From Cytobacillus stercorigallinarum (GTDB taxonomy: Bacteria; Bacillota; Bacilli; Bacillales; Cytobacillaceae): 64,000 nucleotides of DNA. The notes under the pieces were generated by a model. The model had not been told where the DNA came from. It did no database searches and saw nothing but the letters and a program-made list of their open reading frames with translations. Positions 35,235 through 44,377 of the stretch are shown here, piece by piece. The stretch spans positions 157,373 through 221,372 of the forward strand of contig NZ_JACSQT010000009.1 in assembly GCF_014836495.1 (NCBI RefSeq), written 5' to 3'. Both the position numbers and the translations under genes were made by a program. Positions within the stretch are counted from its first letter, which is position 1, and every line of letters begins with the position of its first letter.

Positions 35235-36773
35235 CTACTTTCTTGTTACTTCTGATAGATTCCATTTACCAGTTGCTTCTAAAAGTAGACCTTCATAAGA
35301 TTGATCCATTGCAGCTGTTACGATGGAGTGATACATAATAACGACTGCATCTTCATCTAACATTAAGCGATTAGCTTGATCTAATAGTTCTAACCGTTTA
35401 TCTTGGTCTGTGGTTGTTCTCGACTCATCTACTAATTGATCAAATGCTTCGTTACTATATTGTGCTCTATTTGATGCACCGACATTATCAGTGTGGAAAT
35501 TAGGATAAAATAGTTCTGAACCATCAGCCGTTAAGTTGGACCAGCTTAAGAAGGTTAAATCAAAGTTCCCTTGTCTTGCTGTATCCAGGAACGAAGCCCA
35601 TTCCATTGACTCAATTTCGATGTTAAACCCTGCCTCTGACAATTGTGCTTGAACGATTTCGGCCATCAGTAAGAAATTACTTCTATTTGGTGTTAATAGC
35701 TTATACGCTTTCTCTCCAAAGCCATTTTCCTCAACTAAACTTTTAGCCTTCTCTACATCATAAGGTGTACCAGCTTCATCAGCAGATTCTACATATCCAA
35801 ATACTTTTGGTCCTATCACACTATCACTGCGAATGCCTAACCCGTTCATTTTTGATACAACAGCATCCCGATCAATCGCGCTAGCAAAAGCTTCGCGTAA
35901 TTTGGCATCTTGGAATTCTTCTTTTCCATGATTCACTGTGAAATAGTATTCTGGTGTCCCATCTACCTTTTCAACCGTTACATTCTTAAGACTTTCAATT
36001 CTTTCAATCTGTTCCATAGGCAGGTTGTCAATATATTGGACTTCTCCTGTTTGTAACATCGAAATAGCTGTTGATATCTCTGGAACAACTTTAAAAATTA
36101 ATTGTTGAATCGCAGGTGCGCCATCACGATAGTCTTCATTTGCTTCTAATACGACTTGATCCCCTGGTACCCATTTCGAAAATTTGAATGGCCCTGTTCC
36201 GACAGGCTCTTTATTTAAATCGCCTTCTTTATCTGCTGTTGGGCTTACAATGGCTGCGTTAGAATGTGACAGTGCTGCTAAAAAAGGACCGTACGGATAT
36301 TTAGTTTTGATTTCCACAGTGTAATCGTCAATAACATTAATAGATTCAACCGGCTCCATTAGTGAAGCTCGTGGTGCCGCCGTCTCCGGATCTCTTAATT
36401 TATCAAAAGTATATTTAACAGCTTCTGCATTAAAGTCTGTTCCATCATGGAACTTGATTCCTTCTTTTAATTTAATGAGCCAAGTGTTCTCGTCTGGATT
36501 TTCATAGGATTCAGCTAATTTAGGTTCTATTTCCATTGTTTCCGTATTTCTATCAAACAACTTTTCATATACATGGTCAGTCACATTAGCTGAAGCACTA
36601 TCATTTGTCATGATAGGTGATAGCCCAACTGCATCTGATAGAGAAGCATATGTAAATGTATCGATTTTACCGTTACCTTCACTTTCCCCACTTGTCGATT
36701 CGTTACCGCTTGAACAAGCAGATACAATCATTAAAGTAAAAATCGCAAGTACAGCTAAAACTTTTTTCCTCAT
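35235..36773 (-). CDS. Peptide-binding lipoprotein (SBP family 5)
   Basis: 512 residues. The signal peptide ends in the lipobox VSAC (Cys20). The family-5 signature region PKLAESYENPDENTWLIKLKEG with FHDGTDFNAEAVKYTFDKL is clear. Members bind di- and oligopeptides, nickel or glutathione. A neighbouring gamma-glutamyltransferase makes glutathione-like or gamma-glutamyl peptides a reasonable but unproven ligand. The gene lies in the middle of the operon, between the permeases and the ATPases. Confidence 0.92.
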   Translation of the reverse strand: MRKKVLAVLAIFTLMIVSACSSGNESTSGESEGNGKIDTFTYASLSDAVGLSPIMTNDSASANVTDHVYEKLFDRNTETMEIEPKLAESYENPDENTWLIKLKEGIKFHDGTDFNAEAVKYTFDKLRDPETAAPRASLMEPVESINVIDDYTVEIKTKYPYGPFLAALSHSNAAIVSPTADKEGDLNKEPVGTGPFKFSKWVPGDQVVLEANEDYRDGAPAIQQLIFKVVPEISTAISMLQTGEVQYIDNLPMEQIERIESLKNVTVEKVDGTPEYYFTVNHGKEEFQDAKLREAFASAIDRDAVVSKMNGLGIRSDSVIGPKVFGYVESADEAGTPYDVEKAKSLVEENGFGEKAYKLLTPNRSNFLLMAEIVQAQLSEAGFNIEIESMEWASFLDTARQGNFDLTFLSWSNLTADGSELFYPNFHTDNVGASNRAQYSNEAFDQLVDESRTTTDQDKRLELLDQANRLMLDEDAVVIMYHSIVTAAMDQSYEGLLLEATGKWNLSEVTRK

Positions 36774-36792
36774 TCTAAATTCCCCCCATTTT

Positions 36793-37686
36793 TTATACGT
36801 TCATATTAGGGTCAATGGCATCTCGTAATCCATCTCCTAATACATTAAAGGCAAATACAGTTAACATGATGGCAATCCCAGGTACAATCGTTAGATGTGG
36901 AGATGACCACATAAAAGCCTGTCCTTGCGAAATCATCGAACCCCATTCCGGCGTTGGCGGTTGTGCACCTAAGCCTAAATAGCTTAATGCAGCTGTTGAA
37001 AGGATAGCCGTAGCCATTCGCATTGTGGCAAAAACAATAATAGGCGCAAAACAGTTTGGTAATATATGCTTTATCATAATACGGAGGTCTGAAGCACCTA
37101 CTGATTTCATGGCCATAATATATTCTTTTTCCTTTATCGATAAGACCGACCCTCGCACAATTCGTGCACAGGAAGGTATCGACCAAATACTAATAGCGAT
37201 AGCTACATTTACTAGACTTGTGCCGAGTACAGCAATAATGAGCATAGCAAGTAAAATACCTGGGAAGGAAAATAACAAATCGACAAATCTCATAATAACG
37301 CCATCTAATTTTTTATAATATCCCCCAAGCAAACCTAGCGTAACGCCACCAAGTAGACCAAGTACTACGGCTACGATCCCCACTAATAGAGAGATTTGGG
37401 AGCCATAGACAATTCGGCTCCAAACATCTCGTCCATAATTGTCTGTACCTAACCAATGACCTTCACTAAATACAGGTAATTCACTAGCTGAAAGGTCTTG
37501 CTTCACGGGATCGTGGGTTGCAATAATAGGTGCCAGCAACGCCATGGCGATTTGAAGAATGATAATGATTAACCCAAGGACCGCTAACTTATTTCGTAGC
37601 AACCTTTTTATAATTAACAACCACTCATTATCTTTTTTCGGTGTTACTGCTACTGGACTATTTGTTGCCTGTACAACCTCTGGCAT
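36793..37686 (-). CDS. Peptide ABC transporter permease, DppC-type
   Basis: 297 residues. N-terminal cytoplasmic tail, first helix (RNKLAVLGLIIIILQIAMALL), then the long extracellular segment with HWLGTDNYGRDVWSRIVYG typical of DppC/OppC. The EAA loop is MAMKSVGASDLRIMIKHILPNC. Five to six membrane helices. It forms the channel with the DppB-like permease 21 bases upstream. Confidence 0.92.
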   Translation of the reverse strand: MPEVVQATNSPVAVTPKKDNEWLLIIKRLLRNKLAVLGLIIIILQIAMALLAPIIATHDPVKQDLSASELPVFSEGHWLGTDNYGRDVWSRIVYGSQISLLVGIVAVVLGLLGGVTLGLLGGYYKKLDGVIMRFVDLLFSFPGILLAMLIIAVLGTSLVNVAIAISIWSIPSCARIVRGSVLSIKEKEYIMAMKSVGASDLRIMIKHILPNCFAPIIVFATMRMATAILSTAALSYLGLGAQPPTPEWGSMISQGQAFMWSSPHLTIVPGIAIMLTVFAFNVLGDGLRDAIDPNMNV

Positions 37687-37707
37687 CCTTTTTTCCTCCC
37701 TTCGTCA

Positions 37708-38649
37708 TTATTGATATTTAATCCTTGGATCAATATATGTATAAACCACATCAACGACTAAATTCACAACAACAAAGAGTGTAGCTACTAAAAGAACAGA
37801 GCCTTGTACCATTGGAAAATCTCTAGCTGCTATGGCGTCAATCATTAGCCTGCCTACACCATTAATCGCAAATACTTTTTCGGTGATAATGGTCCCTCCT
37901 AAGAGCGAACCAAAGTTCACACCGATTACTGTCAAAACAGGAATCATCGCATTTTTTAATGTATGAATCCATATAACTTCGCGTTCCTTTACACCTTTTG
38001 CTCTTGCTGTTCTCACATAGTCTGCTCTTACTACTTCAAGCATGGATGATCTCGTCATTCTAGCAATCATCGCAGCTGCCCCTGTTCCTAATGTGATCGC
38101 GGGTAAAATTAATTCCTTCACTCCTTCAACGGTATACCATGGTGAAGATAACCCACCAACTGGAAGTATTTGTAAGTTAACAGAAAAGATAAGAATAAGG
38201 ACAGCACCCATCCAAAAGTTCGGGATAGAAATACCCGCAAGAGCAAAGGTTGTTGCCCCTACATCTAGCCAAGAATTTTGTTTAAGAGCGGATATCAACC
38301 CTGTTAAAATACCAATGACAATCGCGACAATCATACTAGCAATGGCTAACTTGAGCGTATTTGGCAGTCTTACCCCAATCGCTTCAGCGACAGACTGTTG
38401 ATTTTGATAAGAATATCCTAAATCACCTTGAACAAGATCTACTACATAGCGCCCATATTGTGTAAGAAAAGGATCATCTAAACCAAGATTGTCTCTTATC
38501 GCCTCGACATCTTCTTTTGATGCTGTTGGTCCACCAATCATTGATGCCGGGTCACCAGGCGCCAAATACATAGATGAAAATACAAGAAAGGAAATACCAA
38601 ATAGTAGAATGACAAGTTGAAAAAATCTTCTGAATATAAAACCGACCAA
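37708..38649 (-). CDS. Peptide ABC transporter permease, DppB-type
   Basis: 313 residues from TTG 38649, preceded by AAGGAGGGG; the longer frame from 38673 contains the ribosome site itself. Begins VGFIFRRFFQLVILLFGISFLVF, then APGDPASMIGG and the EAA loop RTARAKGVKEREVIWIHTLKNA. This is the first gene of the peptide transporter operon; the order B-C-A-D-F is the common one for dpp-type systems. Confidence 0.92.
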   Translation of the reverse strand: MVGFIFRRFFQLVILLFGISFLVFSSMYLAPGDPASMIGGPTASKEDVEAIRDNLGLDDPFLTQYGRYVVDLVQGDLGYSYQNQQSVAEAIGVRLPNTLKLAIASMIVAIVIGILTGLISALKQNSWLDVGATTFALAGISIPNFWMGAVLILIFSVNLQILPVGGLSSPWYTVEGVKELILPAITLGTGAAAMIARMTRSSMLEVVRADYVRTARAKGVKEREVIWIHTLKNAMIPVLTVIGVNFGSLLGGTIITEKVFAINGVGRLMIDAIAARDFPMVQGSVLLVATLFVVVNLVVDVVYTYIDPRIKYQ

Positions 38650-39049
38650 TTTCACCCCTCCTTCGAAAATCATTTGTTAATCATTTTTCTTTTTTTAATT
38701 ACTAAATGTTTAAAATAATTTAAAAATGATTATAAAACATAAATATACAAAATTCTATATGTTTTTTCATTTTTTTGAATTATTTTTTATTTATTTTTCC
38801 TTTTGTTTTCATTTTTTGACAAAAATATTCATAATGTAACTTAAGTATCATTATTTATCATCTTTTAGTTATCGATGGATAAAGCGTTTTCATGAACAAA
38901 AGGTAATTTACCAATTTCTTGTTCGATACAAAAAAAAGACCCGCCAGTGGCGAGTACCTGTTTTCCAAAACATTTTTTAGTTTAATGAGGTATCAAAATT
39001 CTCGTTAATTAGGATTCTAGCAAAAGATAGGCTTTTTTCTTTTCAGAGA
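38650..39049. other. AT-rich intergenic region upstream of the dpp-like operon
   Basis: About 400 bases, very AT-rich between 38690 and 38860. It should hold the promoter of the peptide transporter operon, but the many A/T runs prevent a specific call. No ORF looks real. Confidence 0.4.
38931..38953 (-). terminator. Possible terminator of the Lrp/AsnC transcript
   Basis: CGCC-ACT-GGCG short hairpin on the minus strand followed by GGTCTTTTTTT. It is 400 bases past the regulator gene, so the assignment is weak. Confidence 0.4.
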
Positions 39050-39250
39050 GTCTGGACATGCTGTTCAGCTATCTTTTCGGTTGTTCCGGAATTGGACGTG
39101 CTATTTTGATTTGCTTTGCTATCTTTGGAGTTTCCCCGGAGTTACACGCGCTATTTTGATTTGCTTTGCTATCTTTCGGATTTCCCTCGAAGTTACACGC
39201 GCTATTTCCTTTTGCTCTGCTATCTTTCGGATTTTCCCTGAAGTTGGACG
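39050..39250. repeat. Degenerate ~50-bp tandem repeats, about 3.5 copies
   Basis: GCTATTTTGATTTGCTTTGC begins units at 39100, 39150 and (diverged) 39201. Each unit is followed by TATCTTTSGR, TTTCCC and GAAGTTACACGC-like segments. A shortened unit begins near 39060 and a decayed one ends near 39250. The plus-strand ORF through it only mirrors the repeat. Probably a non-coding intergenic repeat. Confidence 0.75.
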
Positions 39251-39358
39251 TTCAACTTGGGTTTACCTCCGCTAGCTATCAGAATGTCTAATCAGAGGTT
39301 TCAATTGACTTAATTGTTATTATAACAGTCTGCATTCGATACAAATGATGCAATCATA

Positions 39359-39802
39359 CTACAACTTTAACCCACGACGGCTTTTAAATCTTCTAAGCAA
39401 TATATTACTTTCAACTCTCGTAATGCCATCTAGGGCATATAATTCTTCGTTAATAAATCTTTCAAGTGCATCAAAGTTATCTACCAACACATGGGTATGT
39501 AAAGTAGAGGGGCCGGTCATTTGGTAACAACTAGCGACACTTGCATTCTCCGCCAACGCCTCGGCTACTTTTACTAACGAACTCGGTTCACAATCAATCT
39601 CAAAAAAAGCGGAAACTTCCTTCCCTGCCTTGCCACTATTAATTACAACGGTAAACTGTTCAATCACACCATCTTCAACAAGTTTAGACACTCTTTCCCT
39701 TACAGCTACTCGTGAGAGTCCTAATTGTTTACCAATATCAACATAAGACATTCTGCCATTTTCAATTAATAAATCTAATATCTTCTTATCGACCTGATCC
39801 AA
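39359..39802 (-). CDS. Lrp/AsnC family transcriptional regulator, YwrC-like
   Basis: 147 residues. N-terminal winged helix-turn-helix (MDQVDKKILDLLIENGRMSY; QLGLSRVAVRERVSKL) and C-terminal RAM ligand-binding/oligomerisation domain (~65-140). The start is TTG with AGAAGGTGG upstream. In B. subtilis, ywrC (chrS) encodes a regulator next to the ywrAB chromate transporter genes; here the two are separated by a peptide transporter operon and the YwrD-like gene. Likely targets are therefore the ywr-like genes or the dpp-like operon. Confidence 0.88.
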   Translation of the reverse strand: MDQVDKKILDLLIENGRMSYVDIGKQLGLSRVAVRERVSKLVEDGVIEQFTVVINSGKAGKEVSAFFEIDCEPSSLVKVAEALAENASVASCYQMTGPSTLHTHVLVDNFDALERFINEELYALDGITRVESNILLRRFKSRRGLKL

Positions 39803-39994
39803 AAAAACACCACCTTCTCTTTCGACTAGGTAAAAAATGAGATTAACCTGTATATTTAATTATCATATCAAACATAAATTATCAAATACTATTTACACTT
39901 GTTGTCTTATTTAATGATTGTTTTACGCTACACAGTTGCTACCACGAGAGACAATGATTCAATCTTATATGATGCCACCTCAGGAGGTATACAC

Positions 39995-40147
39995 GTGATT
40001 GTAATATATGGTGTCGCGGTGAAATCTTCCCGTTCCCCGATATTACTGATTCGATTTCTTATGTGTGATGTTCGAATTGGCAATAACGCCCACCATGTTG
40101 CTTATTTTGACTCCTTAGAAGTAAATAAAAACCGCTCTTCAAACTGA
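39995..40147 (+). CDS. Possible small ORF with good ribosome site
   Basis: 50 codons from GTG 39995 with AGGAGG 7 bases upstream. The product (MIVIYGVAVKSSRSPILLIRF, then DVRIGNNAHHVAYFDSLEV) has no recognised motif. The reading frame runs into the terminator hairpin of the convergent molybdopterin operon, which argues against a conserved gene. Kept only because of the ribosome site. Confidence 0.22.
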   Translation: MIVIYGVAVKSSRSPILLIRFLMCDVRIGNNAHHVAYFDSLEVNKNRSSN

Positions 40148-40160
40148 AGATGCGGTTTTT
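40127..40160 (-). terminator. Terminator of the molybdopterin operon
   Basis: AAAAACCGC-T-CTTC and GAAG-AT-GCGGTTTTT stem with small internal loop, directly after the moeB-like stop. Confidence 0.88.
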
Positions 40161-40161
40161 A

Positions 40162-41181
40162 TTATCCTAATAATTTTTGGTAGATGGATCGTGCTTGTGC
40201 CAGATCTTTTGTTCCGTGTATGAGCGCTCGTCCATCTTGGAAGATGACCACTCTTTCCGGCTTCAGATCAATTGACAAAAGGTACGGGTTGCCTTTCGTC
40301 TCATAGCCCGACCCCTTCATTTGTTGAGATAGCCTTTGCAAGTCTAATTGCTGGACAGTTGATGGCCTCACTTGCACGGTATCTCTTCCACAAAGTACCG
40401 TCGTCTTTGTTAAGTTTTCTTGTTGGAGAAACGGATAAGTTGGGGCCTCACCACATGATAAGCACCCTGTATCCTTTATTTTAGCAACCTTTATATTCGA
40501 ATATTGATTTCGCCACATGTCAAAGCTTGTAAAAGTCGTGCGAATGGCATCTAAGTCACCTACTAATATCTTGAGTGCTTCTGCGGTTTGATGAGCGATA
40601 ACCATTTGCACAGCAGGAGCTATAATTCCACCTGTATCACAGGTCATACCTTGAATAGGAATCTTCTTCAACAAGCAATGCAGACAGGGTGTCACTCCAG
40701 GAATAATGGTTAAACTCATGCCAAAGCTGCCGACACAAGCCCCGTAAATCCAGGGAATCTGATATTTTTGTGATATATCATTTAAGAGCATTCGCGTTTC
40801 AAAATTATCTGTCGCATCAAGAATTAAATCAACTTCACTTACGAGATCTTCTAACAAGGACGGCACAGCATCAGCTACCATCGCCACCACTTCAACTTCT
40901 GAATTAATCGCCATTAATCTCTTCTTAGCAGCAATAGCTTTAGGTAACTTTTCTTTTACATCCTCTTCCGTATAAAGCTGTTGTCTTTGGAGATTACTTG
41001 CCTCTACGTAGTCGCGGTCAATGATGGTTAACTTGCCTACACCCGAGCGAACTAACACTTCAGCATTGCCAGAACCAAGTGCCCCCGCCCCTATCATTAA
41101 AACATGCTTACGCCCAATGAGTGATTGCCCTTTTTCACCAATAGGAGAAAATAATAATTGCCTAGAGTATCTATCATCCAT
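40162..41181 (-). CDS. moeB: ThiF/MoeB-type adenylyltransferase
   Basis: 339 residues from ATG 41181 (TGGAGG upstream; the frame runs 12 codons further). Begins DDRYSRQLLFSPIGEKGQ, then the nucleotide-binding GAGALGSGNAEVL, the ligand region DRDYVEASNLQRQ and catalytic DATDNFETR. CxxC pairs CLHC and CLSC bind zinc. A ~75-residue C-terminal segment is shorter than a rhodanese domain. Because moaD is the next gene upstream, it most likely adenylates the C-terminal Gly-Gly of MoaD; ThiS is an alternative partner. Confidence 0.88.
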   Translation of the reverse strand: MDDRYSRQLLFSPIGEKGQSLIGRKHVLMIGAGALGSGNAEVLVRSGVGKLTIIDRDYVEASNLQRQQLYTEEDVKEKLPKAIAAKKRLMAINSEVEVVAMVADAVPSLLEDLVSEVDLILDATDNFETRMLLNDISQKYQIPWIYGACVGSFGMSLTIIPGVTPCLHCLLKKIPIQGMTCDTGGIIAPAVQMVIAHQTAEALKILVGDLDAIRTTFTSFDMWRNQYSNIKVAKIKDTGCLSCGEAPTYPFLQQENLTKTTVLCGRDTVQVRPSTVQQLDLQRLSQQMKGSGYETKGNPYLLSIDLKPERVVIFQDGRALIHGTKDLAQARSIYQKLLG

Positions 41182-41185
41182 GTGA

Positions 41186-41419
41186 TTAGCCTCCACTAAC
41201 TGGCGGTATAAAGGCAATCGTATCCCCTTCTTGAATCACATCATCATCTTCAGCAAATTCTTCGTTGATCGCCGTCATGACACTATTGAATGATGATAAA
41301 CCATACGTTTCATGTACTTCTTGTTTTAACGCTAATACGGTCTTACCTTTCGCCTCTATTTGTAAACTTTCTGCACCGACTTCATCCTTTAAATGAGCAA
41401 AAAACAATACATTATTCAT
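41186..41419 (-). CDS. moaD: Molybdopterin synthase sulphur-carrier subunit
   Basis: 77 residues of the beta-grasp fold ending in PPVSGG, whose terminal Gly-Gly becomes the thiocarboxylate that donates sulphur to cyclic pyranopterin monophosphate. It overlaps the moaE gene by 8 bases and precedes its activating enzyme gene by 4 bases. With MoaE it makes the heterotetrameric molybdopterin synthase. Confidence 0.92.
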   Translation of the reverse strand: MNNVLFFAHLKDEVGAESLQIEAKGKTVLALKQEVHETYGLSSFNSVMTAINEEFAEDDDVIQEGDTIAFIPPVSGG

Positions 41420-41876
41420 CTAAATGTTTCGCCTCCGGTTTCCCTTCAGGATAAGATACTTTTTCTAATTGGTCTCCAATCCATTCTTGTCCATCTTCCC
41501 AATGCTCTTTTTTCCAAATGGGTACAATTTCTTTAATGCGTTCAATGGCATATCGGTTTGCTTCATAAGCATCGGCACGATGAGGTGTTGAGACAGCAAT
41601 AACAACAGCAACGTCAGTTATATCTAATTTACCCACTCTATGCACAATTGCTACTTCGGCTCCTTGCCATCTCTCCCGAATTTCTGTGCCAATTTGTTCA
41701 AGCTTTTTTACAGCCATACTTTCATATGCCTCATATATTAAAAACAAAGTCTTCTTACCTTTAGTTAATTCTCTTACTGTACCAATGAACGTCGTAATAG
41801 CACCTGCGTTTCTTTGTACGACATGATCAATTACTTCTTGGATATTGATTGGCTCTTTTGAAATTCCAAACTTCAT
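41412..41876 (-). CDS. moaE: Molybdopterin synthase catalytic subunit
   Basis: 154 residues from ATG 41876, preceded by GGGGTG. GAITTFIGTVRELTKGK is the MoaE N-terminal signature. VAIVHRVGKLDITDVAVVIAVS, HRADAYEANRYAIERIKEIVPIWKKE contains the residues that form the pterin pocket. It uses two MoaD thiocarboxylates to form the dithiolene. Middle of a mobA-moaE-moaD-moeB operon; moaA, moaC and moeA are not in this window. Confidence 0.93.
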   Translation of the reverse strand: MKFGISKEPINIQEVIDHVVQRNAGAITTFIGTVRELTKGKKTLFLIYEAYESMAVKKLEQIGTEIRERWQGAEVAIVHRVGKLDITDVAVVIAVSTPHRADAYEANRYAIERIKEIVPIWKKEHWEDGQEWIGDQLEKVSYPEGKPEAKHLDE

Positions 41877-41906
41877 TTTAACACCCCGCATCTAAGTTCT
41901 ATTTTA

Positions 41907-42503
41907 TCAATTCTTACTAGAAATTTGTATCGCTTTCCTCCAATCACTTGGGTCATTCATGTTAAAGAAGCTTTGTTCAAAAGGGACTAGACTACGTGCG
42001 GTCACATCTTCTTCTGTTACTTTTTTTACCTTCAACTGATTTAAGAAAATCTGTAGCTTCAAATCATTTGCCTCTATACATTTCTCTGCTATTTCCCTTA
42101 CTTTCTTATGGTAGACAGCAAGAAGTGGATGAATTTGACCATTCACCTCCGGGATAACAGCTGAATAACCTTCGAGATTGCTTAAAAGCCATTCCAATGT
42201 TTCAGCAGTAACAAAAGGCATATCACAGGCAACGATAATATTGCTATCATTTGTAGAGTGATATAGTCCAGATTCAATGCCTGCTAACGGACCTTTATTA
42301 GGGTAGCGATCACTCACCTTCTTAACAGAGAGAAAATGATAATCTTCTGGTGTATTTGTTACAATAAGAATATCATTCGTTACAGCTTGTAACTCCTTTA
42401 CTAGGCGTTCGATTACTGTTTCCCCATTGAACGCTAGCAAAGCCTTATTTTCCCCCATCCTACTTGACTTGCCACCTGCTAAAATAATTCCGGTACTCTG
42501 CAT
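41907..42503 (-). CDS. mobA: Molybdenum cofactor guanylyltransferase
   Basis: 198 residues from ATG 42503, preceded by AAAAGGTGG. The nucleotidyltransferase signature LAGGKSSRMGENKALL is at the N-terminus, followed by ACDMPF (Mg-binding Asp) and EVNGQIHPLLAVY. It attaches GMP to the Mo cofactor, giving the bis-MGD form used by formate dehydrogenase and nitrate reductase. First gene of the operon; a TATAAT-like -10 is present close upstream on the minus strand. Confidence 0.9.
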   Translation of the reverse strand: MQSTGIILAGGKSSRMGENKALLAFNGETVIERLVKELQAVTNDILIVTNTPEDYHFLSVKKVSDRYPNKGPLAGIESGLYHSTNDSNIIVACDMPFVTAETLEWLLSNLEGYSAVIPEVNGQIHPLLAVYHKKVREIAEKCIEANDLKLQIFLNQLKVKKVTEEDVTARSLVPFEQSFFNMNDPSDWRKAIQISSKN

Positions 42504-42657
42504 ATTACCACCTTTTTCACCATTCACATTATATATACCATTAAAGCGATTTTTCGAAAGCTATGCAATGGATAAAACTGAAAGATAGACAAACGTGAAA
42601 ATGTTTGTTAATTTAAACAATGTCCAAAACCTTTGACAAGAGAGGCAGGACTACGAT

Positions 42658-42858
42658 TTGAAAAACAAGATAAAACCGCTTAGAATACAGCTGAAATTAA
42701 CACAAGAGGCATTAGCAAAAGAATGCAATGTTAGTAGGCAGACCATTAATTGTATTGAAAACGATAAATATGATCCGACTTTAGCGCTTGCCTTCAAAAT
42801 TGCAAGGGCATTAAAGACAAATGTAGAAGAGGTTTTTAATTATGAGGAAATTTACTAA
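42658..42858 (+). CDS. XRE-family small transcriptional regulator
   Basis: 66 residues, almost entirely one helix-turn-helix domain (RIQLKLTQEALAKECNVSRQ with TINCIENDKYDPTLALAFKIAR). This is the YozG/YgzD-like mini-XRE type. The start is TTG behind AGGCAGGAC, and TTGACA lies ~25 bases upstream. It overlaps the start of the peptide deformylase gene by 17 bases, so the two are co-transcribed; it may autoregulate the pair. Confidence 0.88.
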   Translation: MKNKIKPLRIQLKLTQEALAKECNVSRQTINCIENDKYDPTLALAFKIARALKTNVEEVFNYEEIY

Positions 42859-43399
42859 AGATACAATCATCACCATGAAAGATTTTGTCGATGAAAAACA
42901 TGACATTCTTCATCAACCAATAGAGGATTTAAGTTTACCGGCAACTGAGGAAGATTTAGCAGAGTTACAGGCGATGCTTGTATACTTACGAAATAGCCAA
43001 GATGAGAAGTTAGCTAAGAAATACAAATTACGCCCTGGTACTGGTTTATCAGCCAATCAAGTTGGCATTGCTAAACGAATGTTCGCTGCAAAATATGAAG
43101 ATGAAAAAGGACAATCGTATGAATACCAATTGATTAACCCAAAGATTATCAGTCATTCAACAAAGATTATTTGTATTCCAGAAGGAGAAGGCTGCTTATC
43201 AGTTAATCGCGAAGTGTTCGGCCAAGTGCCACGCTATGAAAAAATTAAAGTTCGAGCGTATAATGAAAAAGGTGAGGAAGTCACGCTCTCCTTTAAAGGA
43301 TTTGCCTCTATTCTCATGCAACATGAGATCGATCATTTAAACGGTATTATGTTTTATGACCGAATTGATAAAAATCAACCAATTATAAATAAAATTTAA
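42842..43399 (+). CDS. def: Peptide deformylase
   Basis: 185 residues, the longer class-II (Gram-positive) form. The three metal/active-site motifs are present: GLSANQVGIAKR, EGCLSV (Cys ligand) and QHEIDHLNG (two His ligands and catalytic Glu). It removes the formyl group from nascent proteins. GAAGAGG precedes the ATG, inside the XRE gene. Class-II enzymes of this type (YkrB/DefB-like) are often the main deformylase in Bacillus. Confidence 0.95.
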   Translation: MRKFTKDTIITMKDFVDEKHDILHQPIEDLSLPATEEDLAELQAMLVYLRNSQDEKLAKKYKLRPGTGLSANQVGIAKRMFAAKYEDEKGQSYEYQLINPKIISHSTKIICIPEGEGCLSVNREVFGQVPRYEKIKVRAYNEKGEEVTLSFKGFASILMQHEIDHLNGIMFYDRIDKNQPIINKI

Positions 43400-43504
43400 C
43401 AGGATTCACTATATTAAAATAGAGACCATATACATTTTTAAAATAATTGTTATAATGATGATAAAAAAGTATGTCTAACAATCACTTCAGGGAGGAAACG
43501 TCAG

Positions 43505-44332
43505 ATGACTATGAAAAAAGTCTTAACAATAGCTGGATCAGATTCTAGCGGTGGTGCGGGGATTCAAGCTGATTTGAAAACTTTCCAAGAGCTTGGTGTG
43601 TACGGAATGTCAGCACTTACTACTATTGTAACAATGGACCCTAAAAACGACTGGCATCATAATGTTTTTCCAATTGAAATTAGTACATTAGAAGCTCAAA
43701 TTGAAACCATCCTTTCTGTTGGCATAGATGCAATGAAAACGGGTATGCTTGGTTCAGTGGAAATTATTGAAACAGCTGCGAAAACAATTAAAGAGAGTGG
43801 CGTTCCAGCCGTTATCGACCCAGTTATGGTATGTAAAGGCGAAGATGAAGTACTACATCCAGAAACAGCGGATGCCCTTCGTGAGGTACTCGTTCCTCTA
43901 GCCACTGTTGTGACACCAAATCTTTTTGAAGCATCACAACTTGCACAAGTGAAACCGATCAAAACAATTGAAGAAATGAAAAATGCGGCAGAAAAGATCC
44001 ATGCACTAGGACCGAAATATGTCATCATTAAAGGTGGCAGTAAGCTTCAATCTGATAAAGCCATCGACCTTTTATTTGATGGGGAAAATTTCACAATCTT
44101 ACAGGCTGAACTGATTAATACGCCTTACATTCATGGGGCAGGATGCACATTCTCAAGTGCAATCACTGCTGAACTAGCAAAAGGCAAATCGGTAACAGAA
44201 GCAATTGATGTAGCCAAAGATTTTATCACTGCAGCCATTACACACGGATTCAAACTAAATGAATATGTTGGACCAACAATGCACGGTGCTTACCGTACTT
44301 TTGGAGCGGACCGTACGAAGGTTAAACAATAA
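43505..44332 (+). CDS. pdxK: Pyridoxine kinase / hydroxymethylpyrimidine kinase
   Basis: 275 residues of the ribokinase fold, ThiD-like. VLTIAGSDSSGGAGIQADLKTF carries the substrate-binding start, VIDPVMVCKGED the second motif and INTPYIHGAGCTFSSAITAELA the catalytic Asp-replaced GAGC anion hole. In B. subtilis the equivalent PdxK (formerly thiD) phosphorylates pyridoxine, pyridoxal and HMP. GGAGGAAACG precedes ATG 43505. Monocistronic. Confidence 0.88.
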   Translation: MTMKKVLTIAGSDSSGGAGIQADLKTFQELGVYGMSALTTIVTMDPKNDWHHNVFPIEISTLEAQIETILSVGIDAMKTGMLGSVEIIETAAKTIKESGVPAVIDPVMVCKGEDEVLHPETADALREVLVPLATVVTPNLFEASQLAQVKPIKTIEEMKNAAEKIHALGPKYVIIKGGSKLQSDKAIDLLFDGENFTILQAELINTPYIHGAGCTFSSAITAELAKGKSVTEAIDVAKDFITAAITHGFKLNEYVGPTMHGAYRTFGADRTKVKQ

Positions 44333-44343
44333 ATAGATCTTTA

Positions 44344-44377
44344 GGAGAATGTCTCTCGAGTGAGCATTCTCCTTTTT
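44344..44377 (+). terminator. Terminator of pdxK
   Basis: GGAGAATG / CATTCTCC with a 13-base loop, followed by TTTTT. Confidence 0.85.

Noticed and set aside
39081..39275. 64-codon plus-strand ORF
   Set aside because: It lies over the 50-bp tandem repeats and has no ribosome site; the periodic peptide simply mirrors the DNA repeat.
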